64,000 nucleotides of DNA from Caldicellulosiruptor changbaiensis (GCF_003999255.1 NZ_CP034791.1:949001-1013000); one strand, 5' to 3'; counted from the first letter of the stretch, positions 42,496-52,756 are shown. Numbers and translations are program-made. The notes: generated by a model not told the origin, from the letters alone.

Positions 42496-43710
42496 TTATA
42501 AAGATGTGATGAGCAGAAAAACATCAAGTCCAATTACAACTGCTGCCACAATCAGAAGAATTATTTTATCTGCTAAAGAGTTTGCGAACTTGCCCATGAC
42601 TTTTTTAGATGATGTCAGGTAAATTTGAAGAATGATTGTAATTGGCAGCTGCATGCTCAAAAGCATCTGTGAGATTATTAAAGCTCTGAACGGATTTGAG
42701 ATAAAAAGTATGATGATAGATGCTAACACCAATGGAATGATAATTCCAACTTTAGTTGGCAGCTCTTCAATGTTGTAAGGTCTTCTATAAAAGCCTGCCA
42801 TGATTGTTCCACCTGTATATGCAGCTGTGATGCTTGAAGAGATGCCAGAAAGCAATAGAGCGAATGCAAAAATTGTTGCAGATAAACTTCCCAAAATGGG
42901 TTTTAACATCTGCTGAGCCTGTGGTAGCGATTCAACAAGGATACCTTTTGTGTAAAAGGTTGCATGAGCTATTATAATCATGCTGCTGTTAATTAAAAAT
43001 CCAATGAACATTGAAAAAAGTGTATCAACAAACTCAAATTTGAGCTGATGTTTTATTACCTTTTCCTCTTGAGTGTTCCACTGCCTGCTCTGAATTATTT
43101 CAGAGTGCAAAAACAGATTGTGTGGCATGACAACCGCACCAAGTATTGAAAGAACTACAACCAGTGAGCCAGAAGGTATGCTTGGAGTTATCCAGCCAAA
43201 GACCACATCTTTTACAGGGACCTTCACAAGAAAAAGCTCTATCAAAAAGGAAAGACCTATCAGCGAAACAAATGCAATTATCCACCTTTCAACCTTTTTA
43301 TATGAGTTAGAAAACAAGAAAAATATGATAAAAGGCAGGATGATTAAACACCCAAGCTTAATAGGAATTTTAAAAAGCATCTCAAGGGCAATTGACGCGC
43401 CTAAGATTTCTGCCATAGCAGTTGAGACTGTTGCCAGCATGGCAGATGAGAGAACAACTGCAGCAAGAAACTTATTGAGATATATTGAAGTTGCTTCAGC
43501 CAAGCAAAGACCTGTTGCAATGCCAAGATGAGCTGCGTTGTGCTGAAGCACTATCAAAATTATGGTTGATAGTAAAACTACCCACAAAAGCTTTAAACCA
43601 AAGCTACTGCCAGCAGCCACGTTTGATGCCCAGTTTCCAGGGTCGATAAATCCCACTGTGACAAGAAGGCCAGGTCCTATGTATTTGAGTATTTCCCTTG
43701 CGTTTTGCAT
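42496..43710 (-). CDS. NRAMP-family divalent metal transporter
   Basis: A 404-residue polytopic membrane protein with about eleven helices, importing Mn2+ or Fe2+ with protons. The family metal-site motifs are present: DPGNWASN in helix 1 and MPHNLFLHSE in helix 6. The usual DPGN(I/M) is DPGNW here, a mild variant. The start (complement 43708-43710) lies downstream of an AGGTGTGAAAGG region. No manganese riboswitch was seen; an inverted repeat lies at 43775. Confidence 0.88.
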   Translation of the reverse strand: MQNAREILKYIGPGLLVTVGFIDPGNWASNVAAGSSFGLKLLWVVLLSTIILIVLQHNAAHLGIATGLCLAEATSIYLNKFLAAVVLSSAMLATVSTAMAEILGASIALEMLFKIPIKLGCLIILPFIIFFLFSNSYKKVERWIIAFVSLIGLSFLIELFLVKVPVKDVVFGWITPSIPSGSLVVVLSILGAVVMPHNLFLHSEIIQSRQWNTQEEKVIKHQLKFEFVDTLFSMFIGFLINSSMIIIAHATFYTKGILVESLPQAQQMLKPILGSLSATIFAFALLLSGISSSITAAYTGGTIMAGFYRRPYNIEELPTKVGIIIPLVLASIIILFISNPFRALIISQMLLSMQLPITIILQIYLTSSKKVMGKFANSLADKIILLIVAAVVIGLDVFLLITSL

Positions 43711-43774
43711 TTTGTGCTGCCTTTCACACCTTTCTTCTCAAGTAATTTTATGAAATATCTCCTAAAGTGGTGAA

Positions 43775-43788
43775 TTACTAAATAGTAA
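43775..43788. promoter_or_regulatory. Inverted repeat between NRAMP and M18 genes
   Basis: TTACTA-AA-TAGTAA lies in the divergent intergenic region, 65 bp upstream of the NRAMP start. It may be an operator; the short AT-rich sequence could also be chance. Confidence 0.3.
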
Positions 43789-43923
43789 ATCTTATCTTAA
43801 ACTCTTATATTAAAATTAATACCCAAAAAAAGAGGATTGTGATATCATAGTTTGTATGAAGCGAAAAAAATATTTAAATAGGAACTTGGCATTTTCGACA
43901 CTAAAATATTGGAGGTATAGACA

Positions 43924-45351
43924 ATGAGCGAGAAGTCTTACGGCCAAGAGCTTTATGAAAAATTATCCTACACTTCTAAAAATGCATGGGAAGTTTTAAA
44001 AGAAGAAGAAAAGCCTTTTGTTTTTGATTTGGCAGAAAAGTATAAGCACTTTTTGAACTGTGCAAAGACAGAAAGAGAAGCAGTTGAATATTTCATAGAA
44101 AGAGCTAAAGAAAAAGGATATATAGAATTTAACAATAATATCCAAAAGTTAAAGCCAGGTGATAAGGTATATTTTGTCAACAATAGCAAAAGCATTTTGC
44201 TTGCTCATATAGGGAAAAAACCTTTAAAGGAAGGATTTAATCTTATAGATAGCCATATAGATTCTCCACGACTTGATTTGAAGCCAAAGCCACTATATGA
44301 GTCAAATGAGCTTGTTCTTTTGAAGACACATTACTATGGTGGTATTAAAAAATATCACTGGGTAAATGTACCACTTAGTATACACGGGGTTGTTGTGAAA
44401 AGTGATGGTTCAAAAGTGAAGATTACAATTGGTGAAGATGAAAATGACCCTGTTTTTTATATAACAGACCTTCTTGTTCATTTATCTTCTGAGCAGCTTC
44501 AGAAAAAAGCAAGCGAGGCAATTCCGGCTGAAAATTTGAATGTGCTTATAGGAAGTATGCCGTTTAATGATGAGAAGGTAAAAGAAAAGGTTAAGCTGAA
44601 CATATTAAAAATTTTGAATGATAAATATGGAATAACAGAAGAAGATCTTATTTCAGCTGATATTGAAGTTGTGCCGGCTGCAAAAGCGCGTGATGTGGGA
44701 CTTGACAGAAGCTTAATTGGTGCATATGGTCAGGATGACAAAGCGTGCAGCTTTTTGGCAGCAGAAGCTATATTTTCAATTGATGAAATTCCCGAAAAGA
44801 CTGCAATAGTCTATTTGGTTGACAAAGAGGAGATAGGAAGTGTTGGAATATCAAGCGCTGAGGCAAGCTTTTTTGATATATCAGTTGCAAAGCTAATGAA
44901 AGCTTTGGGTGAGTACGAGAATAGCCTTGATTTGGCTCTTTGCTTTGAAAACTCAGCAGCAATTTCGGGTGATGTTGCAGCAGCACTTGACCCCACATAT
45001 GAAGGTGCTTATGATAAGCTTAATTCCACGTTAATTGGTCACGGTGTTACCATTGAAAAGTATACAGGAGTTAGAGGCAAATACAGTGGTTCTGAAGCAA
45101 CAGCAGAGTATGTGGGCAAAATCAGAAACTTTTTGAACTCAAATAACATCTGCTGGCAGACAGGTCTTTTAGGTAAAGTTGACCAAGGCGGTGGAGGTAC
45201 AATTGCTATGTTTATTGCAAGAAAGATGATAAATGTTATAGACTCAGGCGTTCCAGTTCTGTCTATGCACTCAACATTTGAAATAACAAGCAAGGTTGAT
45301 GTTTATATGACATATAAGTTTTATAGCCAGTTTTTGAGAAAGTTTGAATGA
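43924..45351 (+). CDS. M18-family aminopeptidase
   Basis: A 475-residue zinc aminopeptidase. Metal and active-site features of the M18/MH clan are present: LIDSHIDSPRLDLKP (zinc-binding His and Asp), GAYGQDDKACSF (bridging Asp region), VDKEEIGSVG (catalytic Glu pair) and the C-terminal SMHSTFEI (His). It cleaves N-terminal residues from peptides in the cytosol. GGAGGTATAGACA precedes the ATG. Transcribed alone, with a hairpin just after the stop. Confidence 0.92.
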   Translation: MSEKSYGQELYEKLSYTSKNAWEVLKEEEKPFVFDLAEKYKHFLNCAKTEREAVEYFIERAKEKGYIEFNNNIQKLKPGDKVYFVNNSKSILLAHIGKKPLKEGFNLIDSHIDSPRLDLKPKPLYESNELVLLKTHYYGGIKKYHWVNVPLSIHGVVVKSDGSKVKITIGEDENDPVFYITDLLVHLSSEQLQKKASEAIPAENLNVLIGSMPFNDEKVKEKVKLNILKILNDKYGITEEDLISADIEVVPAAKARDVGLDRSLIGAYGQDDKACSFLAAEAIFSIDEIPEKTAIVYLVDKEEIGSVGISSAEASFFDISVAKLMKALGEYENSLDLALCFENSAAISGDVAAALDPTYEGAYDKLNSTLIGHGVTIEKYTGVRGKYSGSEATAEYVGKIRNFLNSNNICWQTGLLGKVDQGGGGTIAMFIARKMINVIDSGVPVLSMHSTFEITSKVDVYMTYKFYSQFLRKFE

Positions 45352-45358
45352 AAGTTTT

Positions 45359-45394
45359 GCGAGGCTACAAATTATTTGTATAGCCTCGCTGTTT
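45359..45394. terminator. Hairpin after the M18 gene
   Basis: GCGAGGCTACAAAT...ATTTGTATAGCCTCGC is a strong stem with one bulge; the T tract is short on the plus strand, so termination strength is uncertain. Confidence 0.6.
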
Positions 45395-45412
45395 AAAAAA
45401 ATTTATATTATT

Positions 45413-46594
45413 TTATCTACTGTGCTGAAGTATTTCATGATAGTTTTTTGATAAATTAATAAAATAAACCATTCCTATTAGTGTAATGCTAATTCCGCTG
45501 GTTAAGAAAATTGTCTTAACAGATATAGTATTAGATATAATTCCTCCGATTAACAAAGAAATAATTGAGGAAATATTTACCACTATTGAATTAAAGCTAA
45601 AAATTCTTCCTAATAGTTTCTTGTTACAATTTCCTTGGATTATAGTGGTTCGAGCAATAGCATAAAATGAATTACATATTCCATTCACAAAATGGATGAA
45701 AAGAGCAAATACAAAAATATTATTTAATGAGAATAAAATGGTAGAAATTCCAATACCTATTACTCCTGTTAAAAGAAGAGTTTCGTTTTTTATTGTTTTT
45801 ATATATTTATAAACAAAAAGCGAGGTAATAACCATTGCAATTCCTTTTGATGTCAGAATAAAACCATATCCTTTTGAATCAGTATGTAAATAGTTAATCA
45901 CATAAACAATTAACAGTCCGTTTAGAATTCCTGCAAATAAACCAATTAAACCATTGAGAATTATTAAACTTTTTATGATAAAGTTAGATTTCAAATATTC
46001 TAAGAATTCTAAATATCTTGTATTTTTACTTTGGTTTTCAGTGCTTTTGTGTTTATGGTATGAAATTTGAGAAATGAAAATGGCAGAAACAAGAAAAGTA
46101 AATGAATCAATAAAAAAACAATATTTCAAATTAAGATAAGAAGTTAATAACCCACCTATTGAGGGACCAACAACCATCATAATAGAATTTAGTGAGCTAC
46201 TAAGACTGTTAATTTTACGTATTTCTTCTTTGGTGATTAGTTCTGGAATTATACTATTTCTTGTATTTTCATAAATAGCGGTGATAGAAGATATAATAAA
46301 CACAATCAGAAATACATGATTAGTTAAAAAAGGTACTAATATTACTAATAAAGCTCTCGAAATATCTCCAAATACCAAAATTATTTTTTTGTTCGATAAA
46401 TCAATTATTTTTCCAAATGGAATACCAAATATAACAGCAGGTAATAATATCAAAATGGAAAGAATGGACATTTGTAAATTTGACTTGCTAACACTATACA
46501 CTAATGTAAGTAAAGCAACCCTATCAACCCAATTTCCAATCTCTGATATAAATTGAGAACATAACAAGTTAATAGCATTTCTATTGTTTTTCAT
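45413..46594 (-). CDS. MFS exporter (EntS/MFS_3-like)
   Basis: A 393-residue major facilitator with about twelve helices. Features are ISEIGNWVDRVALLTLVYS in helix 1, FGKIIDLSNKK as a degenerate motif A and SLSSSLNSIMMVVGPSIGG in the middle. This branch includes enterobactin and macrolide exporters. Stronger AT bias than the neighbours, with AAA/ATA-rich codon use and a long empty upstream region, suggests recent gain. AGGGAGA precedes the start. Substrate unknown. Confidence 0.8.
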   Translation of the reverse strand: MKNNRNAINLLCSQFISEIGNWVDRVALLTLVYSVSKSNLQMSILSILILLPAVIFGIPFGKIIDLSNKKIILVFGDISRALLVILVPFLTNHVFLIVFIISSITAIYENTRNSIIPELITKEEIRKINSLSSSLNSIMMVVGPSIGGLLTSYLNLKYCFFIDSFTFLVSAIFISQISYHKHKSTENQSKNTRYLEFLEYLKSNFIIKSLIILNGLIGLFAGILNGLLIVYVINYLHTDSKGYGFILTSKGIAMVITSLFVYKYIKTIKNETLLLTGVIGIGISTILFSLNNIFVFALFIHFVNGICNSFYAIARTTIIQGNCNKKLLGRIFSFNSIVVNISSIISLLIGGIISNTISVKTIFLTSGISITLIGMVYFINLSKNYHEILQHSR

Positions 46595-46945
46595 TCTGTA
46601 GTATCTCCCTGAATTAGAATGTTTTTCTCTAATAAAATATTACAAAGTTACCCATTTGTGTATTAGATAAATGTATTCTTTCAGATTTGGCCAATCAGTT
46701 ATAAAATTGTATATCTAATACAATTAAACTTATTTATCACTAAGTATTGATTATGAATATTTATTATGCCAACATCAGCTGTTTTACTATTTGGTTATTT
46801 ATTTATCAAATTTCCCTTATTCCTTTTGCTGCAAGGATTAGGCATTAATATCTAATAAAACTATATTTTAACATCACAGATTAAAAAAAGAAAAAAGCAA
46901 GAAAACAGAATACAAAGTACATAATTGACCAATTATTAAATCTTT
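46595..46945. other. Gene-free AT-rich spacer
   Basis: 351 bp between two minus-strand genes. No protein, RNA gene or clear terminator is seen; TATCTAATAC-type short repeats (46657, 46712, 46849) recur three times. Confidence 0.5.
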
Positions 46946-48337
46946 TTATTTCATTTCCTCTATCAACTTCACAGCCTCATCTAAAAGCCTTTTGACCTCG
47001 TCTTTGGTGAACTGTTCTGTGTATACTCTCAAAACAGGTTCTGTGCCAGATGCTCTGAAGAGTATCCATGAGCCATCTTCAAAGATATATTTATAGCCGT
47101 CTAATGTTTGAATCTCTTTAATCTTTCTGCCTGCAAACTCTGTGTTTTGGGAAATCATCTTCAACGTCTTTTCTTTGATTTCGTTTGGCAAATGCAGGTC
47201 AACTCTGTCATAGTAGTGATAACCTATTTCTTTAAAAAGCTCGTCAAGTATTTGACTGATTGGTTTTTGATAATAAGCCATAATCTCAAGAAGAAGCAAG
47301 CTACATAAAATTCCATCTCTTTCAGGTATGTGATTTTTGATTCCAATACCCCCGCTTTCCTCGCCACCAATGAGAATGTCTTCTTTTAAGAAAAGTTCGC
47401 AGATATATTTAAAGCCAATCGGTGTTTCATAGATTTTGAGCCCGTACTTGTTTGCCAAAATAGGAACCATATTGGTTGTTGAAAATGTTTTTACAACACC
47501 ACCCTTTAAACCTTTTACTTCAACTAAATGTCTCAGAAGCAGTGCATATATTCTGTGTGAATCAATAAACTCTCCTTTTTCATCAACAGCCCCTACCCTG
47601 TCTGCATCGCCGTCTGTTGCAAGGCCAATGTCTGCGTTGTTTTGGACAACAGTATCAATCAATTTTCCAAGGTTTTTATAAATAGGTTCTGGATTGACTC
47701 CTCCAAAGTACGGGTTTCTTTCATCTCTTATCTGGATGTGTTTGATTCCATATTTTTCTAACAAGGTTTTAACATATCCAACTCCAGCACCGTGCATTGG
47801 ATCGATTATTGCAAAAGGTTTGAATTTTGCAATAAGATTAAGGTCTACAAGCTTTTCAATGTGTTCAAAATAGTCCTTGTCAGCATCTATAAAGGAAAAG
47901 AGACTGCTTTCTTCAGGTTCAACAAACTTTACCTCATTTTTATAAAGATGTTTTTCAATTTCAGCAATTATAGACGGAAGTGCAGACCCACCATAATCGC
48001 CTTTGAACTTTATCCCATTCCACTGTGGTGGGTTATGGCTTGCTGTAATCATTATAGCTCCTGCTAAATTCATGTTCTTGACAGTAAATGATACAACAGG
48101 TGTTGGTGTTGGCTTTTTTGTAAGATATGTCTTTATGCCGTTTGCAACAAGAACCCCTGCGCAAAGCCGAGCATACTCTTCTGACATAAATCTTGTGTCA
48201 TATCCTACCAAAACAGGTCTTTTGTCATCAATTTCTTTGATATAGTCAGCAATTGCTTGGGCGACAATCTTTACATTGTCAAAAGTGTAATCCTTACTGA
48301 TTACTGCTCTCCAGCCGTCTGTTCCAAACTTTATCAT
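46946..48337 (-). CDS. Phosphohexomutase (phosphoglucomutase/phosphomannomutase)
   Basis: A 463-residue alpha-D-phosphohexomutase that interconverts hexose 1- and 6-phosphates. The four domain signatures are ordered: FGTDGWRAV at the start, catalytic serine loop ITASHNPPQWNG, metal loop ATDGDADRVG, sugar loop GGEESGGIG and phosphate loop FRASGTEPVLRVY. GGAGGTGAAAC precedes the ATG (complement). Glucose versus mannose preference cannot be told from the motifs. Confidence 0.92.
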   Translation of the reverse strand: MIKFGTDGWRAVISKDYTFDNVKIVAQAIADYIKEIDDKRPVLVGYDTRFMSEEYARLCAGVLVANGIKTYLTKKPTPTPVVSFTVKNMNLAGAIMITASHNPPQWNGIKFKGDYGGSALPSIIAEIEKHLYKNEVKFVEPEESSLFSFIDADKDYFEHIEKLVDLNLIAKFKPFAIIDPMHGAGVGYVKTLLEKYGIKHIQIRDERNPYFGGVNPEPIYKNLGKLIDTVVQNNADIGLATDGDADRVGAVDEKGEFIDSHRIYALLLRHLVEVKGLKGGVVKTFSTTNMVPILANKYGLKIYETPIGFKYICELFLKEDILIGGEESGGIGIKNHIPERDGILCSLLLLEIMAYYQKPISQILDELFKEIGYHYYDRVDLHLPNEIKEKTLKMISQNTEFAGRKIKEIQTLDGYKYIFEDGSWILFRASGTEPVLRVYTEQFTKDEVKRLLDEAVKLIEEMK

Positions 48338-48497
48338 CTTGTTTCACCTCCTGCAAACAGTGCATAAAATGTGCTATAATGAATCTTAGAAATAGTCTTA
48401 TAAATCCTGACAATTATATAGTATACAAAAGTTTCAAGAATTTTTCAAACAAGACAAGATATTTTTTGAATTATTCAAAAAAGAGAGGAAAATCACA

Positions 48498-49202
48498 ATG
48501 TCAAGATACCTTGTATATGTTGTCGATGATGAAAAAGATATTTTGGACATTATCTATCAGTATCTGATAAGCAGAGGTTACGAGGTTAAAACATTTGAAG
48601 ATGCTTCGAGTTTTTTAAAAGAGTTTGAGGAAAATGAGCCTGACATAGTTATATTAGATATTATGCTCCCAGACATTGATGGATATGAGCTGTGCAAAAA
48701 AATAAGGAAAAGTAGCAATGTGCCAATTATAATGCTCTCGGCTAAAGGTGAAGAGTTTGATAAAGTTTTGGGACTTGAGCTTGGCAGTGATGATTACATA
48801 TCAAAACCGTTTTCACTACTTGAGCTTGAAGCAAGAATTAAGAAAATTTTACGAAGAGTGGGTAAAGATACTCTTAAAGTTGACAATGTCTTAGAATTTT
48901 TTGGAATAAAGGTTGATTTAAATCAGAAGAGTGTATTTTACAATAATGTAAAAGTGGACCTTTCGCCAAAAGAATTTGAGACATTTTTACTTCTCTTTAG
49001 GGAGCACTCCAAGGTACTCAAAAGAAGCTACATATTAGAGCAGGTATGGGGAGCCCCGGCTTTATATGATGAAAGAATGGTAGATGATGTGATAAAAAGG
49101 TTGAGAAAAAAGATTTTACAGTATAAACTTCCTATCGAGATAAAGACAATGTGGGGACTTGGATATAAACTCGAGGAGAAGAAAGATGAAAATCAGAACT
49201 AA
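48498..49202 (+). CDS. OmpR-family response regulator
   Basis: A 234-residue two-domain regulator. The receiver domain has VVDDEKD acidic residues, the phosphoacceptor Asp in VILDIMLPD, and Lys in YISKPFS. The C-terminal winged helix has LSPKEFETFLLL and DDVIKRLRKKI. AGAGGAAAATCACA precedes the ATG. The sensor kinase gene overlaps its end by 17 bp, so the two are a coupled system. Signal and regulon are unknown. Confidence 0.93.
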   Translation: MSRYLVYVVDDEKDILDIIYQYLISRGYEVKTFEDASSFLKEFEENEPDIVILDIMLPDIDGYELCKKIRKSSNVPIIMLSAKGEEFDKVLGLELGSDDYISKPFSLLELEARIKKILRRVGKDTLKVDNVLEFFGIKVDLNQKSVFYNNVKVDLSPKEFETFLLLFREHSKVLKRSYILEQVWGAPALYDERMVDDVIKRLRKKILQYKLPIEIKTMWGLGYKLEEKKDENQN

Positions 49203-50553
49203 AATCTATCTTTCATACTTAGGTCTCATAGTGTTCATATTTGCTACATTTTCGATAATTTTTTATGCTACTTTTAAAAGTAACTTAATAGAACAGGTAA
49301 AAACAGATAATTTAAGATTTGCAAAGCTTGTTGAATCCTTTTTTATAAATCAAAGTAAAAATATTAAAGATCTAAAAAAATTTGAGTCATATTTTGAAAC
49401 ATGGGGATATAAATTTCTTCAGGACTATATTGTAATAGTTACTAATGATGGCTCAATTGAGTATTCAAATAAAGAGCTGGATGTTGAAGCGCGAGTAAAA
49501 ATAATGAAGTTATTTGATGAGAATAAGGAGTTTTCATATAGTTTTGAAATTGGACAATTACAGGAGAAACCTTATTTGTTTACTTTGTATAAAAGTAAAT
49601 CAAATACACATTTCTTTATCCTTATTATCAGTGACTTAGAAAGAATTTCAATTTTTCAAAAGAGGTTTTTTAGTCTCATTTTCCAGATTGCAATCTTTAC
49701 TGCGCTCTTGGCAGCTGCAGTTAGTGTGTTTGTATCTAAGCAAATAATTCAGGGTCTTCTGAAGTTAAAAGAGGGAATAATAGAAGCTTCAAAGATGAGA
49801 TTTAATAAAAAGGTTGAGGTAGGTTCAAGAGATGAAGTTGGTATGATTGCACATGAGTTTAACAAGCTTATAGAAAAGATTTCGGAATATAACCAGGCAC
49901 AGATTAGATTTCTGCAAAACATCTCTCATGAATTGAAAACACCGCTTACTTCTATTCGTGGGTATGCAGAAGTTCTGAAAATGGGACTTTTAGATGTAGA
50001 GAAGGCTAATCACGCAGCCGACAGGATAATTGAGCATGTAGATAAGCTAAAGATATTGATAAACCAGATTATAGACCTTACCAAGATTGAATCTGTTGAG
50101 AACTATTTTGTATTTGAAAAGAGGAATCTGGAAGATATCCTTTTTGATGCAGTTTTAGACAATGAAGGGTATGCTCTTTCAAAAGGAATTGAAATAGTAT
50201 TTGAGCCTAACACCAAAATTCCAGTTTTGTGTGATAAAGAAAAGCTAAAAGAAGCTTTTTCTAATATAATTTCTAATTGTATAAGGTATGCTAAAAGTAA
50301 AGTAGTGATTGAAATTAAACTTCAAAAGGACGAATTTGAAGTTAGAATAGAAGATAACGGAGAAGGTTTCAAAAATGATGAAATTGACAAAATCTTTGAA
50401 AGATTTTTTAAAGGGAAAAGAGGAGAAATTGGCTTAGGACTTTCAATTGCCAAAGCAATCTTTGACAAGCATGGCTTTGCAGTAGAAGCTGAGAATGCTG
50501 AACCAGTTGGTGCAAGATTTGTTATCAAAGGCAGTAGCTATAAAGAGCAGTAG
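49186..50553 (+). CDS. Sensor histidine kinase
   Basis: A 455-residue membrane kinase. Helix 1 (YLSYLGLIVFIFATFSIIFY), a modest external sensor of about 130 residues, helix 2 (IFQIAIFTALLAAAVSVFV), a HAMP domain, HisKA with the phosphorylated His in ISHELKTPLTS, and an ATPase domain (NIISNCIRYA, DNGEGF, GLGLSIAKAI). The start ATG 49186 follows GAGGAGAAG inside the response regulator gene. It should phosphorylate that regulator. Confidence 0.92.
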   Translation: MKIRTKIYLSYLGLIVFIFATFSIIFYATFKSNLIEQVKTDNLRFAKLVESFFINQSKNIKDLKKFESYFETWGYKFLQDYIVIVTNDGSIEYSNKELDVEARVKIMKLFDENKEFSYSFEIGQLQEKPYLFTLYKSKSNTHFFILIISDLERISIFQKRFFSLIFQIAIFTALLAAAVSVFVSKQIIQGLLKLKEGIIEASKMRFNKKVEVGSRDEVGMIAHEFNKLIEKISEYNQAQIRFLQNISHELKTPLTSIRGYAEVLKMGLLDVEKANHAADRIIEHVDKLKILINQIIDLTKIESVENYFVFEKRNLEDILFDAVLDNEGYALSKGIEIVFEPNTKIPVLCDKEKLKEAFSNIISNCIRYAKSKVVIEIKLQKDEFEVRIEDNGEGFKNDEIDKIFERFFKGKRGEIGLGLSIAKAIFDKHGFAVEAENAEPVGARFVIKGSSYKEQ

Positions 50554-50566
50554 TAAAGTTTTCTCT

Positions 50567-51745
50567 TTATACCACTGCTCTTTTGAGAAGTTCAAACTCT
50601 TCCTCTAAAAATAGTTCATTCTTCACCATATCATAAATAATACTTAGTGCTTCTTTTTGACCCAATCCTTTTCGGTATGGTCTATCTTCAATGAGGGCTT
50701 GGTATACATCGCATATTCCCACTACTCTATCTAAAAGAGAAAGTTCATCTTTTCCAAGTTTTTCAGGATATCCACTTCTATTTACCCTTTCGTGGTGATT
50801 TCCTGCCCAGTTGGAGATTTCGCCTTTGAACACAGGGATTTGGTCTAAAATTAGCTTTGTGTAGTACGGATGTGACTTTATTATGTAAAATTCCTCTTTT
50901 GTAAGCTTTCCCTCTTTGTTTAGTATCTCATTTGGTACAACCATCTTGCCCAAATCATGTAAATAGCCAGCAATTTTTAGTTTATATGAAGTTTCATCAT
51001 CTAATCCCATTATTTTGGCAATTTCAAATACTACCTCTGACAACCCCTGGGAGTGAAGATGGGTAAACTTGCTTTTATTGTCAATCAAAAGAGCAATTGC
51101 TTCGGAGAATTTGAGCATAGTTTGTATGTTAAAGTAAACCTCATCATCTGGTAAAAGTCCTAAGATGATCTGCCTCAGTTGAGGGTTGTAAAGGTCTAAC
51201 CAAAATTTATCCTTATCAGTAATATCTAAAAATGCATCAACTATAAATGGATTAAACAAAATGCCTTTATTTTTCCCCACCCACTCTTTTAAATCATCAA
51301 CCTGTAAATAGTAAGGCTTTGACCAGTTCATGCTTATGTCTATCTGGTCAGCCAGATTTATAATCTGAGAGGCCAATGGCAAAACTCTATAGTCGTATCC
51401 GAATGCACCAGAGCCGTTGTAAAAGTCATGATGGTATTTAATGATTTCTGAAATCTCTTCATCTAATGGGAGCTTTCTAACAAACTCATATCCTAACAGG
51501 CAATGTTTTTTTGCGAGTTGAATATCCAAATGTGAAGCATAAAAATTATTATCAGAAACAGTGATACCAATATCATGCAGAAATGATGCGTAATAAATCT
51601 TTTTTATCTCACCTTTTTCGACTTGTAGTTGTTTTGCAATTTGCAAAGATATATATGTAACCTTTGGTGCATGTTCCTTTCTGCCTTGGGCGATGTCTAT
51701 TAAGTATGAGATTGATAAGAGAAGATTTCCCACACCTATTTTCAT
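50567..51745 (-). CDS. HD/HD-GYP domain phosphohydrolase
   Basis: A 392-residue protein with two HD modules. The N-terminal one has FLHDIGITVS and IIKYHHDF; the C-terminal one is HD-GYP, with YLHDLGKMVVP, KSHPYYTKLIL and NHHERVNRSGYPEKL (GYP kept as SGYP). HD-GYP proteins degrade cyclic-di-GMP; the double-HD arrangement matches a clostridial group. No membrane segment or receiver domain. Convergent with the sensor kinase gene. Confidence 0.85.
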   Translation of the reverse strand: MKIGVGNLLLSISYLIDIAQGRKEHAPKVTYISLQIAKQLQVEKGEIKKIYYASFLHDIGITVSDNNFYASHLDIQLAKKHCLLGYEFVRKLPLDEEISEIIKYHHDFYNGSGAFGYDYRVLPLASQIINLADQIDISMNWSKPYYLQVDDLKEWVGKNKGILFNPFIVDAFLDITDKDKFWLDLYNPQLRQIILGLLPDDEVYFNIQTMLKFSEAIALLIDNKSKFTHLHSQGLSEVVFEIAKIMGLDDETSYKLKIAGYLHDLGKMVVPNEILNKEGKLTKEEFYIIKSHPYYTKLILDQIPVFKGEISNWAGNHHERVNRSGYPEKLGKDELSLLDRVVGICDVYQALIEDRPYRKGLGQKEALSIIYDMVKNELFLEEEFELLKRAVV

Positions 51746-51960
51746 AAATCTTTTCCACCACCTTAAACTACTTTGAAACTTCTTTACTTTAAGCTAATTA
51801 TACATCAAAACCTCAAAAAGTTTTACCAAAGTTTTTTGATAAATTATCCGTCCTTTTAGGAAGTTTTTCAAAATGAAGTCTGAAAAGTAGCAAAAATTGC
51901 TTTCAAAAATATAATGTATTAAAAGCCCAATAAAAACTTTTGGGAGGTAATAGGTTAAAA

Positions 51961-52467
51961 ATGGATTGGACTAAGTTTGCATATGATGCACCATATCCAG
52001 AGCCAAAAGTTGAAGAGCCAAACAGGCACTATGCAGAGATTTTGCTTGATGACTATGCAGGATATGCAAGTGAATTTACAGCAATTGCACTCTATTCTTA
52101 CCAGCATTTTATAAGTGATGTAAGAAACAAAGACTTTGCAGAGCTGATTATTGGAATTGCTTGGGTTGAGATGAAACACTTGGACCTTCTTGGTACTACA
52201 ATTTACCTACTTGGTGCACTGCCAAAATATAGGGGTTCTTACACAACATATGGTCAGTACTGGAACGGGTATTTTGTAAACTACGACAAAGATTTAAAAG
52301 ACATGATAAAAATTGATATACAATCCGAAAAGGAGGCAATCAAAAATTACAAGAGGCACATTGAAATGATAGATGATAGGTACATCAGAAAGCTTTTAGA
52401 AAGAATAATACTTGACGAAGAGAAACATATCAAATTGTTAAAAGATTATCTTGATAGAAAATTTTGA
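51961..52467 (+). CDS. Ferritin-like di-iron protein
   Basis: A 168-residue four-helix-bundle protein. Carboxylate and His ligands of a di-iron site are visible: SEFTAIALYSYQ, VEMKHLDLLG, SEKEAIKNYKRHIE and DEEKHIKLLKDY. It resembles ferritin-like domains of rubrerythrin type without the rubredoxin part, but a rubredoxin-like gene follows 53 nt downstream, so the two may work together in peroxide reduction. GGGAGGT lies 12 nt before ATG 51961. Confidence 0.85.
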   Translation: MDWTKFAYDAPYPEPKVEEPNRHYAEILLDDYAGYASEFTAIALYSYQHFISDVRNKDFAELIIGIAWVEMKHLDLLGTTIYLLGALPKYRGSYTTYGQYWNGYFVNYDKDLKDMIKIDIQSEKEAIKNYKRHIEMIDDRYIRKLLERIILDEEKHIKLLKDYLDRKF

Positions 52468-52520
52468 TTTGTGGGTATTAAATAAATAACAAGGGAAGTA
52501 AAATATACTGAGGAGGTAAA

Positions 52521-52688
52521 ATGAATATGCAAGAAAAATATGTCTGTGGAATTTGTGGTTATGAGATTGTTGATTTAAATTCTCCGTGTCCATATTGTGG
52601 TGCTGAACCAAATCACTTTGTAAAGGCGGATGAGGTTGACGTTGAGCTAATTAAAAAAATCTATCAAGAAGGCGGAGCAACTTATTAA
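52521..52688 (+). CDS. Rubredoxin-like mini-protein
   Basis: A 55-residue protein with two CxxC knuckles, YVCGICGYEI and SPCPYCGAEP, spaced as in the rubredoxin domain of rubrerythrins, binding one Fe or Zn. GAGGAGGTAAA gives a very good ribosome binding site. It is adjacent to the ferritin-like gene and probably passes electrons to its di-iron centre. It is a split rubrerythrin arrangement. Confidence 0.85.
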   Translation: MNMQEKYVCGICGYEIVDLNSPCPYCGAEPNHFVKADEVDVELIKKIYQEGGATY

Positions 52689-52715
52689 AATTTCTCTTGC
52701 AAACCGCCTTTTTTT
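52671..52715 (+). terminator. Terminator after the rubredoxin-like gene
   Basis: GGCGGAGCAA pairs with TTGCAAACCGCC (bulged) over a long loop, then T7; the left arm is inside the gene end. Confidence 0.6.
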
Positions 52716-52756
52716 ATTATAAAATTATAAAGTCGTTGTGTGGGTAAAAGAAAAAA

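Noticed and set aside
43711..43923. Manganese riboswitch or MntR box before the NRAMP gene
   Set aside because: No conserved riboswitch core or MntR-like palindrome could be recognised; only a weak TTACTA/TAGTAA repeat is present.
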